From NCBI RefSeq assembly GCF_004920835.1, contig NZ_QFHO01000016.1:35147-99146 (forward strand): a stretch of DNA of 64,000 nt, read 5' to 3'. Origin of the DNA: Stenotrophomonas maltophilia (GTDB taxonomy: Bacteria > Pseudomonadota > Gammaproteobacteria > Xanthomonadales > Xanthomonadaceae). The first letter of the stretch is position 1; each line of letters starts with the position of its first letter. Position numbers and translations under genes: made by a program. The notes beneath the pieces were generated by a model. The model saw only the letters and a list, made by a program, of their open reading frames with translations, was not told where the DNA came from and ran no database searches. Shown here piece by piece: positions 54,773 through 63,123 of this stretch.

Positions 54773-55530
54773 CGGGAATCCAGTCGGTTCTGTTGGTGCT
54801 GCCGGCAAGCTTGGCCGAACGCACGGAAAATAGCGTGATAGAACGGCGCCTGCATGACACGCCACTCCGGGTGCCACTGTACGCCGAGCACGAAACGATG
54901 GTGCGGACTGCGTGCGGCCTCGATCAGACCATCGTCGGCCCAGGCCTCGACCTGCAGGCCTTCGGCGAGGCGCGCAATGCCCTGCCCATGTACCGAATTG
55001 ACCTGCACGCGATCGCCTCCATGCCACTGCGCCAGCCAGCCATCGGCGACCAGGGTGACCGCATGGGCCGGCCCGTACTGCACATCCACCGGCGCCTGCG
55101 GGTCTTCGCGGTGGTCGGCCAGGCCCGGCACCGCATGCACCTGCGGATGCAGGCTGCCACCGAGCGCGACGTTCAGTTCCTGGAAGCCGCGGCAGATCGC
55201 CAGCACCGGCATGTGCAGCGAAAGCGCTTCGTGCAGCAACGCAAACGCATTGGCATCGCGGGCCGGGTCATGCGGATTGCCGGGCCAGCTGCGGCCGCCC
55301 TCGTAGTGCTGCGGTTCGATGTTGCTGACCGCACCAGTCAACAGCAAGCCATCGAGCCCGTGCAGCCAGTCGCCAGCCGGCAACGGAGGCTGCAGGCTCG
55401 GCAGTACCACCGGTGTGACCTCGGCTGCATCGGCCAGCGCGCGCACATACTTCTCGCCGGCCAGCGCGAAACGATGATGGCCGAGCACGGTGCTGTCGGT
55501 GGGCAGGCCCACCCAGGGCAGGCGGCGCAT
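54769..55530 (-). CDS. puuD: Gamma-glutamyl-GABA hydrolase PuuD
   Basis: Class I glutamine-amidotransferase-like hydrolase of 253 residues. The nucleophile is in LAICRGFQELN and the His-Glu pair in GVQWHPEW. It releases GABA from gamma-glutamyl-GABA. AAGGAG precedes the ATG. It is first of puuD-puuA and lies 161 bases from divergent puuB; a shared control region is likely, but no operator is recognised. Confidence 0.92.
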   Translation of the reverse strand: MRRLPWVGLPTDSTVLGHHRFALAGEKYVRALADAAEVTPVVLPSLQPPLPAGDWLHGLDGLLLTGAVSNIEPQHYEGGRSWPGNPHDPARDANAFALLHEALSLHMPVLAICRGFQELNVALGGSLHPQVHAVPGLADHREDPQAPVDVQYGPAHAVTLVADGWLAQWHGGDRVQVNSVHGQGIARLAEGLQVEAWADDGLIEAARSPHHRFVLGVQWHPEWRVMQAPFYHAIFRAFGQACRQHQQNRLDSR

Positions 55531-55691
55531 GGGAAAACTCCTTGGCGTGCCGACACGTTACCCGTCGGCCCGCGAATGCGGCAAGTCGTCGCCGTCACAC
55601 CATGACCGTCACGCATCGGCGAAACTAGTCGTGTGAACGCTGATCGTCCTCCCCCGCTCCGTCCTTCCGTACTGCGCCTGCGAGGCCGGCG

Positions 55692-56969
55692 GTGAGCGCC
55701 GCCTTCCCGCCCAGCTGGTATGCCGCCAGCCTGCCCGAACCACCCGCACTGTCCCCACTGCAGGGCGACGTGCAGGCCGATGTCGCGGTGCTTGGCGCCG
55801 GCTACACCGGCCTGACCGCCGCGCTGGAGCTGGCCGCGCGTGGACAGCGCGTAGTGGTGCTGGAAGCGCAGCGGATCGGCTGGGGCGCGTCCGGCCGCAA
55901 CGGCGGCCAGGCACTGGTCGGCTATGGCTGCGAGGTGGACGAACTGGAGCGCCAGCTCGGCCGCGACGACGCGCGCCACCTGTTCGACTGGTCACGTGAC
56001 GCGGTCGGGGCAATGCGCACGCGCATCGATCGCCACGGCATCGACTGCCATTGGGTGGAAGGCCATGCCAGCGTCGCCATCCGCGAACGCCATGAGCGTG
56101 AACTAATGGCCAACTGCGAGCACCTGCAGCGCCACTACGGCTACCCGATGCAATGGTGGGACCGTGATGCCCTGCGCGCACAACTGGACAGCCCGCGCTA
56201 CCGCGCAGCGATGTTCGATCCGCTCAGCGCGCACCTGCAGCCCCTGGCCTATGCCCGCGGACTGGCCGATGCAGCGCGCGCCGCTGGCGTGGTGATCCAC
56301 GAGAACTCCAAAGTGACCCGCGTGCAGCGTGGACCGCAGCCTGCCCTGCATACCGCTCAGGGCAGCGTGCGCGCTGCGCATCTGGTGGTGGCCGGCAACG
56401 CTTGGCTGCAGGGCCTGCTACCTGAGCTGGAGCGGCGGATCATGCCGGTCGGCACCTATATCGGTGCCAGCGAACCGCTGGGTGCTGAACGCGCCCGGGC
56501 GCTGATTGGCAACAATATGGCCGTGGCCGACACCGCTTGGGCACTGGATTACTTCCGTCTCAGCCACGACCACCGCCTGCTGTTTGGCGGCCGCGCCAGC
56601 TACTCGGCCCTGCCCCCACCCGGCCTGCGCGGCGTGATGCAGCGGCGCATGCACCAGGTGTTCCCGCAGCTGGCCGACGTGGCCCTGGACCAGGTCTGGG
56701 GCGGTTACGTGGACATCACCCGCAACCGCGCCCCGCACTGGGGCCGGCTGGATGGCAACCTGTACTTCGCACAGGGCTTCTCCGGCCATGGCGTGGCCTC
56801 CGCCGGGCTGGCCGGTGAGGTGATCGCCGCCGCGATTGCCGGCCAGAGTGAGCGCCTTGACGTGTTCCAGCGCCTGCGGCATGCCCCCTTCCCCGGCGGC
56901 CGGCTGCTGCGCACACCGCTGCTGGTGGCGGCGATGTCCTGGTACAAATTGCGGGATGCGCTGTGGTGA
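55692..56969 (+). CDS. puuB: Gamma-glutamylputrescine oxidoreductase PuuB
   Basis: FAD-dependent oxidase of 425 residues of the DadA/GlpO fold. The dinucleotide site is VAVLGAGYTGLTAALELA, then GWGASGRNGGQAL and the C-terminal FAQGFSGHGVASAGLAGE. It makes gamma-glutamyl-aminobutyraldehyde and H2O2. GTG start with GAGG upstream. Gene order (puuDA facing puuB) fits the E. coli-like pathway; puuC and a GABA transaminase are absent from the window. Confidence 0.9.
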   Translation: MSAAFPPSWYAASLPEPPALSPLQGDVQADVAVLGAGYTGLTAALELAARGQRVVVLEAQRIGWGASGRNGGQALVGYGCEVDELERQLGRDDARHLFDWSRDAVGAMRTRIDRHGIDCHWVEGHASVAIRERHERELMANCEHLQRHYGYPMQWWDRDALRAQLDSPRYRAAMFDPLSAHLQPLAYARGLADAARAAGVVIHENSKVTRVQRGPQPALHTAQGSVRAAHLVVAGNAWLQGLLPELERRIMPVGTYIGASEPLGAERARALIGNNMAVADTAWALDYFRLSHDHRLLFGGRASYSALPPPGLRGVMQRRMHQVFPQLADVALDQVWGGYVDITRNRAPHWGRLDGNLYFAQGFSGHGVASAGLAGEVIAAAIAGQSERLDVFQRLRHAPFPGGRLLRTPLLVAAMSWYKLRDALW

Positions 56970-57171
56970 GTTGATCAGGGATCCCCCTGAATCAGCTGCC
57001 TCGGAAACTGTGAAACCCGTCGCCACGGCAATTCATGTGATGATTTTCTCACTTGCCCGGCACTGCGCTGCAGTGATTGCATAATCGAACGCGTGTCGAT
57101 ACCGTCGGTAAGAACCGGGTCCCGCGGCGAATGGATGCTGACAGGGAACGTACTGTGAAGGGGTAGTGCGA

Positions 57172-58776
57172 TTGAATTGGTGGAATGAAGGCCTGCAGCT
57201 GAAGTTGCGCATCCATCCGGCAGGACTTGCCTTGGCTGTGCTGTATGCCATTGCCTGTTGGGCCACCCGCCAGTTGTCCCTTGATCAGTTCTATCTGCCC
57301 GCTGGTGTACGCGTGGCTGCGGTACTGCTCTGCCCTCCTCGGCTTTGGCCCTATCTCCTGCTGGGCGAGTACGCCTATTTCGCACAGATGCGAGTGCCGA
57401 TGATCGATCGGTACGGGCTGACATGGGTCATTCTCGGCTCGGTGTTCCAGATGCCGGTTGTAATGACGATCGTCTATCTCCATCGCAATGTAATCTCGGC
57501 AGTAAAGAACGCTTGGCTCATCTCGATTGCTGCCTTCGCTGCAGTTTCCGTCACACTGATCAACCTGCTTCTGGCGAACTCCCTCTGGCCAACACCCCCC
57601 GCTTTTCCGCTGTTGACCGGAATCGTCCGCCTGGTAGTAGGTGACTTCATCGGCATACTCACGTTTGCGCCGCTTGTGCTGCTGTGGTCGCGAGGCAAGG
57701 CTGAAGTGCAGGTCCGGAAACGGGATATCGCACAGATGGCAGGAGCGCTTGCGCTGATGGTCGTGTTCGGCCTTTGGGCTGCGGACGTACCTGCTGATGC
57801 AGTGACGACAAAAGTGTCCCTGCAACTCCTCATGGCGCTTCCCGCCGTTCTTCTCACATGCGTGTATGGGTGGCGGGGCGCCGCCATCGGCGTGCCGACC
57901 CTGAACATGATTATCGGTCTGACAACACCCTCGTCTCACCCTGAGTCATTCGATCCTGCATCGTTCGCGACCCAGCAGATCATGGCCGTCACGGGCGCAG
58001 CACTGCTCATACTGGGCTCCCGGATCACTCACTACTATCACCGTTATCGACTGCGGGAGGTCGGCGAGAAAAATGCCATCAGACTTGCTCGGAGCTCCCA
58101 TGTCGCCAGTGAGCTGGATCTTCGCGAACGCGCGTTTCATCTGCGGAAGCTTGGGGATGGCATAGATCATGCGCTTGACGAGGTGATCAACTGGCTTACT
58201 GCACAAGGCCATCATGCGATTGCGGAGAGCCTTGTACATGTGGCGTCGATTCATTCGCGCCAGTTCCGCGAGCAGACAAGCATGATTTATCCGACCGCCC
58301 TGGAGCAGCTCGGCCTTTATGTTGCCCTCCGAGCAGGTGGCGTTCGCGAAGCATGGGAAAAAACGGCTCGCGTCGCCAATCCGTCGTTGCTTGGCGACCC
58401 CTGTCAACTCAGTGTCGGAATGCAGCTTGCTGCCTACCGCACTGTGATAGATGCGGTGTCACTGCTGATCCAGGGTGAAACGGGACAGATCCACGTGCGG
58501 GCGCGTTGCGGACGGACGGGTTCACATCGTGGAATCCTGATAGCGGTGTCACTGCTGGATCAACATCAACGCCTTTCGGACACAACCGTCGCCGCCGCGA
58601 TGGAACGACTGGCCGGCAAGACGCTTGCCTACGGCGGCACACTGAAATGCAACCGAAATCGCATCGTGCTGGCAATGAAGGAAACGGGTACAGCCGCTCC
58701 TCTGGATGCTTTTTCATCAGATGCCCGGAACAGCCTTTCGGGACTCGAAGCGGGTCCCTCACGCGCTCAGGCTTGA
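57172..58776 (+). CDS. MASE1-type membrane protein with degenerate kinase-like core (paralog 1)
   Basis: Protein of 534 residues. Eight or so helices (residues ~15-295) form a MASE1-type sensor module: SLDQFYLPAGVRVAAVLL, RLWPYLLLGEY, RGAAIGVP. The soluble part resembles a NarX-type histidine kinase: PTALEQLGLYVAL matches the end of the dimerisation domain, and the tail (RLAGKTLAYGGTLKCNRNRIVLAM) the end of an ATPase domain. The H-box, N-box and G-boxes are not intact, so it is probably not catalytic. I chose TTG at 57172, eight bases after AAGGGG; GTG at 57166 is an alternative. It resembles the gene at 59591. Confidence 0.72.
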   Translation: MNWWNEGLQLKLRIHPAGLALAVLYAIACWATRQLSLDQFYLPAGVRVAAVLLCPPRLWPYLLLGEYAYFAQMRVPMIDRYGLTWVILGSVFQMPVVMTIVYLHRNVISAVKNAWLISIAAFAAVSVTLINLLLANSLWPTPPAFPLLTGIVRLVVGDFIGILTFAPLVLLWSRGKAEVQVRKRDIAQMAGALALMVVFGLWAADVPADAVTTKVSLQLLMALPAVLLTCVYGWRGAAIGVPTLNMIIGLTTPSSHPESFDPASFATQQIMAVTGAALLILGSRITHYYHRYRLREVGEKNAIRLARSSHVASELDLRERAFHLRKLGDGIDHALDEVINWLTAQGHHAIAESLVHVASIHSRQFREQTSMIYPTALEQLGLYVALRAGGVREAWEKTARVANPSLLGDPCQLSVGMQLAAYRTVIDAVSLLIQGETGQIHVRARCGRTGSHRGILIAVSLLDQHQRLSDTTVAAAMERLAGKTLAYGGTLKCNRNRIVLAMKETGTAAPLDAFSSDARNSLSGLEAGPSRAQA

Positions 58777-58818
58777 ACGACAAGGTCTACTGACTTCTGT
58801 TCCGATAGCAGGCATTTG

Positions 58819-58827
58819 CCCCCCCCC
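58819..58827. repeat. C9 homopolymer tract in the gap between two genes
   Basis: Nine consecutive C in the 120-base space between paralog 1 and the convergent secreted-protein gene. Long runs are rare in this GC-rich window. It is not coding, and I see no terminator hairpin here. Confidence 0.7.
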
Positions 58828-58896
58828 TGAGCGTGGTCGCGGAAACGTGCAAGCGGTTTTGATCGCTCGCACGCCTCAAGCCCTCCGGTCCGGGCG

Positions 58897-59343
58897 CTAC
58901 GGTGTTTCGACAGACCAGATGTCGCCATCCGCGGTGGCATACCGCACCAGTACCACGTCCTGCGCACGATACACCTCGGAACGCTTTGCAGTGGATGGGA
59001 CAGTGAGTCGCTGACCGGGAAGCGAAACAAGTGCTGCGGACTTGCCGGCAGGCAATGCAAAGTACGCACCAGCGGCATTGCCGATGATCAGCTTTACCTG
59101 CCCGGTCAGATCGTTGACCTGTAGGTAGACCATGCCATCGCGTTGGAAGGCATACACCTGCCAAGCGGGATCGGCGCTGATGTCTGCGGCGGCAGGGCTG
59201 GTCTCACCAAGGCCTGCCTTCGAAACTGCGGCACTTGCCAAGGGACTGCCGTGGTAGTCCCCCCCCCCTTTATCACCCGCGAATACCGGAGCTGCGGCGA
59301 ACAATGTTGCCCCGGTCACAACACCAACAAGTATGGATCGCAC
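58897..59343 (-). CDS. Small exported protein with an in-frame G10 tract
   Basis: Protein of 148 residues between the MASE1 paralogs, on the other strand. GTG start at 59343 with AGGAGG five bases upstream. The signal peptide ends PVFA-G, followed by DKGGGDYHG, where ten consecutive G encode Lys-Gly-Gly-Gly-Asp. The rest (WQVYAFQRDGMVYLQVNDLTGQVKLIIGNAAGAYFALPAG) is a beta-rich domain of no family I recognise. A one-base slip in the tract would shift the frame right after the signal peptide. Confidence 0.75.
   Translation of the reverse strand: MRSILVGVVTGATLFAAAPVFAGDKGGGDYHGSPLASAAVSKAGLGETSPAAADISADPAWQVYAFQRDGMVYLQVNDLTGQVKLIIGNAAGAYFALPAGKSAALVSLPGQRLTVPSTAKRSEVYRAQDVVLVRYATADGDIWSVETP
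59259..59268. repeat. C10/G10 homopolymer tract inside a coding region
   Basis: Ten C on the given strand, ten G in the coding sense of the secreted-protein gene. The frame is open at this length. Tracts of this length are classic sites of slipped-strand variation in other bacteria; whether it varies here is unknown. Confidence 0.85.
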
Positions 59344-59590
59344 AATGACCTCCTGGTCGGAATGAGAGCAAACAACCTCGAGACGATAGTAGCGTCTTCC
59401 CGCCACAACAAAGTGATTGACGGATAATCCGGACGATTTAGTTTCATTCGTGCACCCCTGCCCCCTTCCCCCTGCCCGCACCATGTCATCTGCAGAAGAA
59501 GGACGGTGCTGATTGCGCCTGCGACGATCTATTGGATAGTGTCCAGTAGCCGGCCAGCGGTGGCTGGGCGGGAGCAAAGGAGTCTTGTTT

Positions 59591-61174
59591 TTGGACAGAT
59601 TCAAGAAGGCAATTGAACTGAGCTTCCGGATCCGTCCGGTCGGTCTTGTGCTGGCCGCCGCCTATGCGGCCAGCTGCCTCATATCGCGTCAGTTCTCGCT
59701 CGATCAGTTCTTCCTGCCCGCAGGCATCCGGGCAGCGGCACTGCTGATCGTCCCGCCCCGCTTGTGGCCTTACCTGTTGCTGGGCGAATACATCTACTTC
59801 GCGACGCTGCGCATCCCCATGATTGATGCCTACGGCTTGGCGTGGGTCATCCTGGCGTCAACACTGTTGATGCCGATGGCGATGCTGGTGGTCCACCTTC
59901 ACCTCAGGAGAATGCCGTCCGAGGCCGTCACCGGTCTCTGGCTGCTGTCGTTATCGATCTGCACGGCACTGTTCGTCCCGGGTCTAAACCTGAGCATTTC
60001 ATATATCCTCTGGTCGAACCCTCCGCCGAGCAACCTGCTGGACGCGGTCGACCGAACGATCTTTGGTCACTTCGCGGCCATCATCACCCTGCTCCCACTG
60101 GCCTTCCTTTGGGCGCAGCGGCACGCGGATCCCAGTTGGAGCACCCGCTTTGTAGCGCCTACAGCTGCGGCGATCCTGGCGATGCTGATACTGGGGTTGG
60201 GCATGCAGTTGACAGCCGGCAGTGCCCATACCACCCGCACACACCTTGTCCTGCTGGCCGCGCTGCCCGCCATCGCCCTGACCTTCATGCATGGGTGGCG
60301 TGGCGCTGCCATCGCGATTCCGCTATTGAATCTCCCGCTTCACGGCGCTACGCCCAGCACTGGCCTGCCGTCTTCTTTCGACCTCGGCACGTTCGCAACC
60401 CAGCAGAACATGGCAGTCATGAGCATCGCACTGCTCGCGCTGGGATCCAGCATCAGCTATCACCATCAGCGTGCACGGTCCCGCGGCCTGGCAGAGAAAA
60501 CCACGTTGCGCCTGGCACGCAGTTCACACCAGACCAGCGAACGTGAACTTCGCGAGCGCGCTGCCCACCTCAAGCACCTGGGCGAAGGCATGGATAATTC
60601 GCTCGGCGAGATGATCAGCTGGCTGAGGTCCCAGGGCCACCACGCGGTAGCCAACAGCCTGCAACACGCTACTTCCGTGCACTCGCGCCTGTTTCGTGAA
60701 CAGGCCAGTCTGGTCTACCCTACGGGACTGGAGCAGGTGGGGCTCTATGTCGCCCTTCAGGGCGGCGGCGCTTACGAAATATGGAGCAACACCCACCGCG
60801 TCACGCAGCCCCGGCTGACAGGCAATCCCTCCGCGCTGAATGTGGATCTGCAACTGGCGATCTACCGCACATTGATCGAAGCAGTTTCGCTGCTGCTGGA
60901 ACTGGAAGCGGGGCAGGTCTACGTGCGAGCGCGATGCGGCAGTGTTGGCAACCGCCGTGGCATCGTAGCGGTCATCGCCCTGCTTGACCGCGGATGTGCG
61001 TTGTCGCCGCAGACAACCCACCAGGCCTTCGAACGTCTGGCCGGCAGGATGCTGGCCTACGGCGGCGCGGTGCATTGTCGTGGCAACCGACTGCGTCTCG
61101 TGTTGCACGAACCGACCACGACGCCTCAATCCACGATCCCACAGCCGGCCCAACCGCGCCCCCTGCCCGGCTAA
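59591..61174 (+). CDS. MASE1-type membrane protein with degenerate kinase-like core (paralog 2)
   Basis: Protein of 527 residues with the same layout as the gene at 57172: eight helices with SLDQFFLPAGIRAAALL and RLWPYLLLGEYIYFA, then PTGLEQVGLYVAL and a kinase-like tail (RLAGRMLAYGGAVHCRGNRLRLVL). The core lacks an identifiable H-box and nucleotide-binding G-boxes. I chose TTG at 59591 (eight bases after AAGGAG), with TTG at 59585 as alternative. It is richer in G and C than paralog 1, suggesting different ages or origins. Its 3' end is 58 bases from the diguanylate cyclase. Confidence 0.72.
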   Translation: MDRFKKAIELSFRIRPVGLVLAAAYAASCLISRQFSLDQFFLPAGIRAAALLIVPPRLWPYLLLGEYIYFATLRIPMIDAYGLAWVILASTLLMPMAMLVVHLHLRRMPSEAVTGLWLLSLSICTALFVPGLNLSISYILWSNPPPSNLLDAVDRTIFGHFAAIITLLPLAFLWAQRHADPSWSTRFVAPTAAAILAMLILGLGMQLTAGSAHTTRTHLVLLAALPAIALTFMHGWRGAAIAIPLLNLPLHGATPSTGLPSSFDLGTFATQQNMAVMSIALLALGSSISYHHQRARSRGLAEKTTLRLARSSHQTSERELRERAAHLKHLGEGMDNSLGEMISWLRSQGHHAVANSLQHATSVHSRLFREQASLVYPTGLEQVGLYVALQGGGAYEIWSNTHRVTQPRLTGNPSALNVDLQLAIYRTLIEAVSLLLELEAGQVYVRARCGSVGNRRGIVAVIALLDRGCALSPQTTHQAFERLAGRMLAYGGAVHCRGNRLRLVLHEPTTTPQSTIPQPAQPRPLPG

Positions 61175-61232
61175 AGTTACGCCCGAAACCGCCGCTATCC
61201 GTGCCGAGCCCTCCTTCGTGAGCCACCGCATC

Positions 61233-62576
61233 ATGCCCGTCCTGCCGCAGGCCGCCGTCGATGGCGACCTGGCCGATCCGTTGCCACAGCGGATCCTGCT
61301 GGTCGAAAACTCCCGTGCCTTTACCGGCATGCTGCGCGAAGCCATCGAGCAACGCCTGGAACTGCCGGTGGTGATCGCCTCCACCCTGGCCGAGGCAGAC
61401 CGCCTGCTCAGCGAAGGGGGCGGCTGGTTCCTGGTGCTGACCGGGCTGGTATTGGCCGATGGCGACCGCGACACGGTGGTCGAGTTCTTCCTCAAGCGCG
61501 ACCTGCCCACCGTGGTGGTCAGCGGCGTGTATGACGAGGACCTGCGCAAGCGCGTGCTGCAGCAGCAGATCATCGACTACGTGCTGAAGAACACCCCCGG
61601 CAGCATCGACTACCTGGTGTGGCTGGTGCAGCGGCTGGAACGCAACCGCCGCATCGCCGCGCTGGTGGTGGACGATTCGCCCTCCGCGCGTGGCTATGCC
61701 GCCGCCCTGCTGCGCATGTACGGCCATGAGGTGCATGAAGCCGCCGACGGCAACGAGGGCCTGGCCGCGATCGAGGCGCATCCGGCAATCCGCCTGGCGG
61801 TGGTCGACCAGGAAATGCCCGGCATGCAGGGCGTGGAATTCACCCGCCGCCTGCGCACCCTGCGCTCGCGCGACAAGGTGGCGGTGATCGGCATCTCCGG
61901 CAACACCGACGCCTCGCTGATCCCGCGCTTCCTGAAGAACGGTGCCAATGACTTCCTGCGCAAGCCATTCTCGCGCGAAGAGTTCTTCTGCCGCGTCTCG
62001 CAGAACGTGGACCAGCTGGAACTGATCGGCACCCTGCAGGATCTGGCCACCCGCGACTTCCTTACCGGCCTGCCCAACCGCCGCTGCTTCCTGGAGCAAA
62101 GCCAGCGCCAGTTGCCGCAGCTGCAGCTGCATGGCCAGTGCGTGGCGGTGGCGATGATCGACATCGATCATTTCAAGCACATCAACGACACCCACGGCCA
62201 CGAGGCCGGCGATGATGCGCTGCGCGCGGTGGCCGGTGCGGTGGCCGCGCATGCACGCAGCCAGGACCTGATCGCACGCTTCGGTGGCGAGGAATTCTGC
62301 CTGCTGGTGCCGGACATGGAACAGGACGAGGCACTGCAGTACTTCGAGGAACTGCGTCAGCGCATTGCCGCACTGGAAGTGGACATCGGCACCGCCACCC
62401 TGCGCATGACGGTCAGCATCGGCCTGTGCTGCCTGCGCCCGCAGCGTGATGCACTGCACCGGCTGATCTCCGAGGCCGACCGCCAGCTGTACCTGGCCAA
62501 GGCCGGTGGCCGCAACCGGGTCACCTGCACCACGGTGGCCAGCCAGCTGCGCCCGCGCGAGCCCGCCCTGCCCTGA
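61233..62576 (+). CDS. Diguanylate cyclase with two receiver domains (REC-REC-GGDEF)
   Basis: Cytoplasmic response regulator of 447 residues that makes c-di-GMP. The first receiver ([10 protein letters not shown]) has lost the phosphoacceptor Asp ([12 protein letters not shown]) and is likely a pseudo-receiver. The second is complete: [10 protein letters not shown], phosphoacceptor in [11 protein letters not shown], Thr/Ser ISGNTD and Lys RKPF. The GGDEF domain has FGGEEF as active site and RSQD five residues upstream, a full inhibitory I-site. The start may instead be GTG at 61218. It precedes a bacteriohemerythrin gene. Confidence 0.93.
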   Translation: MPVLPQAAVDGDLADPLPQRILLVENSRAFTGMLREAIEQRLELPVVIASTLAEADRLLSEGGGWFLVLTGLVLADGDRDTVVEFFLKRDLPTVVVSGVYDEDLRKRVLQQQIIDYVLKNTPGSIDYLVWLVQRLERNRRIAALVVDDSPSARGYAAALLRMYGHEVHEAADGNEGLAAIEAHPAIRLAVVDQEMPGMQGVEFTRRLRTLRSRDKVAVIGISGNTDASLIPRFLKNGANDFLRKPFSREEFFCRVSQNVDQLELIGTLQDLATRDFLTGLPNRRCFLEQSQRQLPQLQLHGQCVAVAMIDIDHFKHINDTHGHEAGDDALRAVAGAVAAHARSQDLIARFGGEEFCLLVPDMEQDEALQYFEELRQRIAALEVDIGTATLRMTVSIGLCCLRPQRDALHRLISEADRQLYLAKAGGRNRVTCTTVASQLRPREPALP

Positions 62577-62661
62577 CCGGCCTGCTTTGATCCAGATCAA
62601 CGCCGCCCAGCGGCGGCGCCCCTACAGTCGGCCCCGACATACGCATGAAGGGGAGCCGGGG

Positions 62662-63123
62662 ATGGCACTACTGGTCTGGCAGGACGATCTGAACATCGGC
62701 ATCGATGTGATCGATCAGCAACATCGCCGCATCATCGAGATGCTCAACCACCTGCACGTGGCACAGACCAGCATGCAGCGTGCGGCGGTGGGTGAAGTGA
62801 TCGACGAGGTGGTGGACTACACCATGTCGCACTTCGCATTCGAAGAAGAACTGATGGAGGAAGCGGGCTATCCGTTCTGTGCCGCGCACAAGCGCGTGCA
62901 TGAGGTCTTCATCAAGCGGGTATCGGAATACCGCATGCGCTTCCAGGCCGGCGAAGACATCAGTGACGAGCTGCGCACCATGCTCTCGCGCTGGCTGTTC
63001 AATCACATCCGCGGCGATGACCAGGCCTATGCCGAACAGGTCAAGGCGCACCTGAACCAGTTCGCCCGCGAACACCAGGGCGGCGGTTGGCTGGGGCGCA
63101 CGCTCAAGCGCTTCTTTGGTTGA
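62662..63123 (+). CDS. Bacteriohemerythrin
   Basis: O2-binding diiron protein of 153 residues. Iron ligands are visible as [24 protein letters not shown] and LFNHIRGDD (His/Glu/Asp of the HxxxE and HxxxD patterns). The C-terminus is a short basic amphipathic tail (LGRTLKRFF). It is 85 bases downstream of the diguanylate cyclase, so oxygen may be linked to c-di-GMP signalling. Its end overlaps the convergent transporter gene by 20 bases. Confidence 0.92.
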   Translation: MALLVWQDDLNIGIDVIDQQHRRIIEMLNHLHVAQTSMQRAAVGEVIDEVVDYTMSHFAFEEELMEEAGYPFCAAHKRVHEVFIKRVSEYRMRFQAGEDISDELRTMLSRWLFNHIRGDDQAYAEQVKAHLNQFAREHQGGGWLGRTLKRFFG

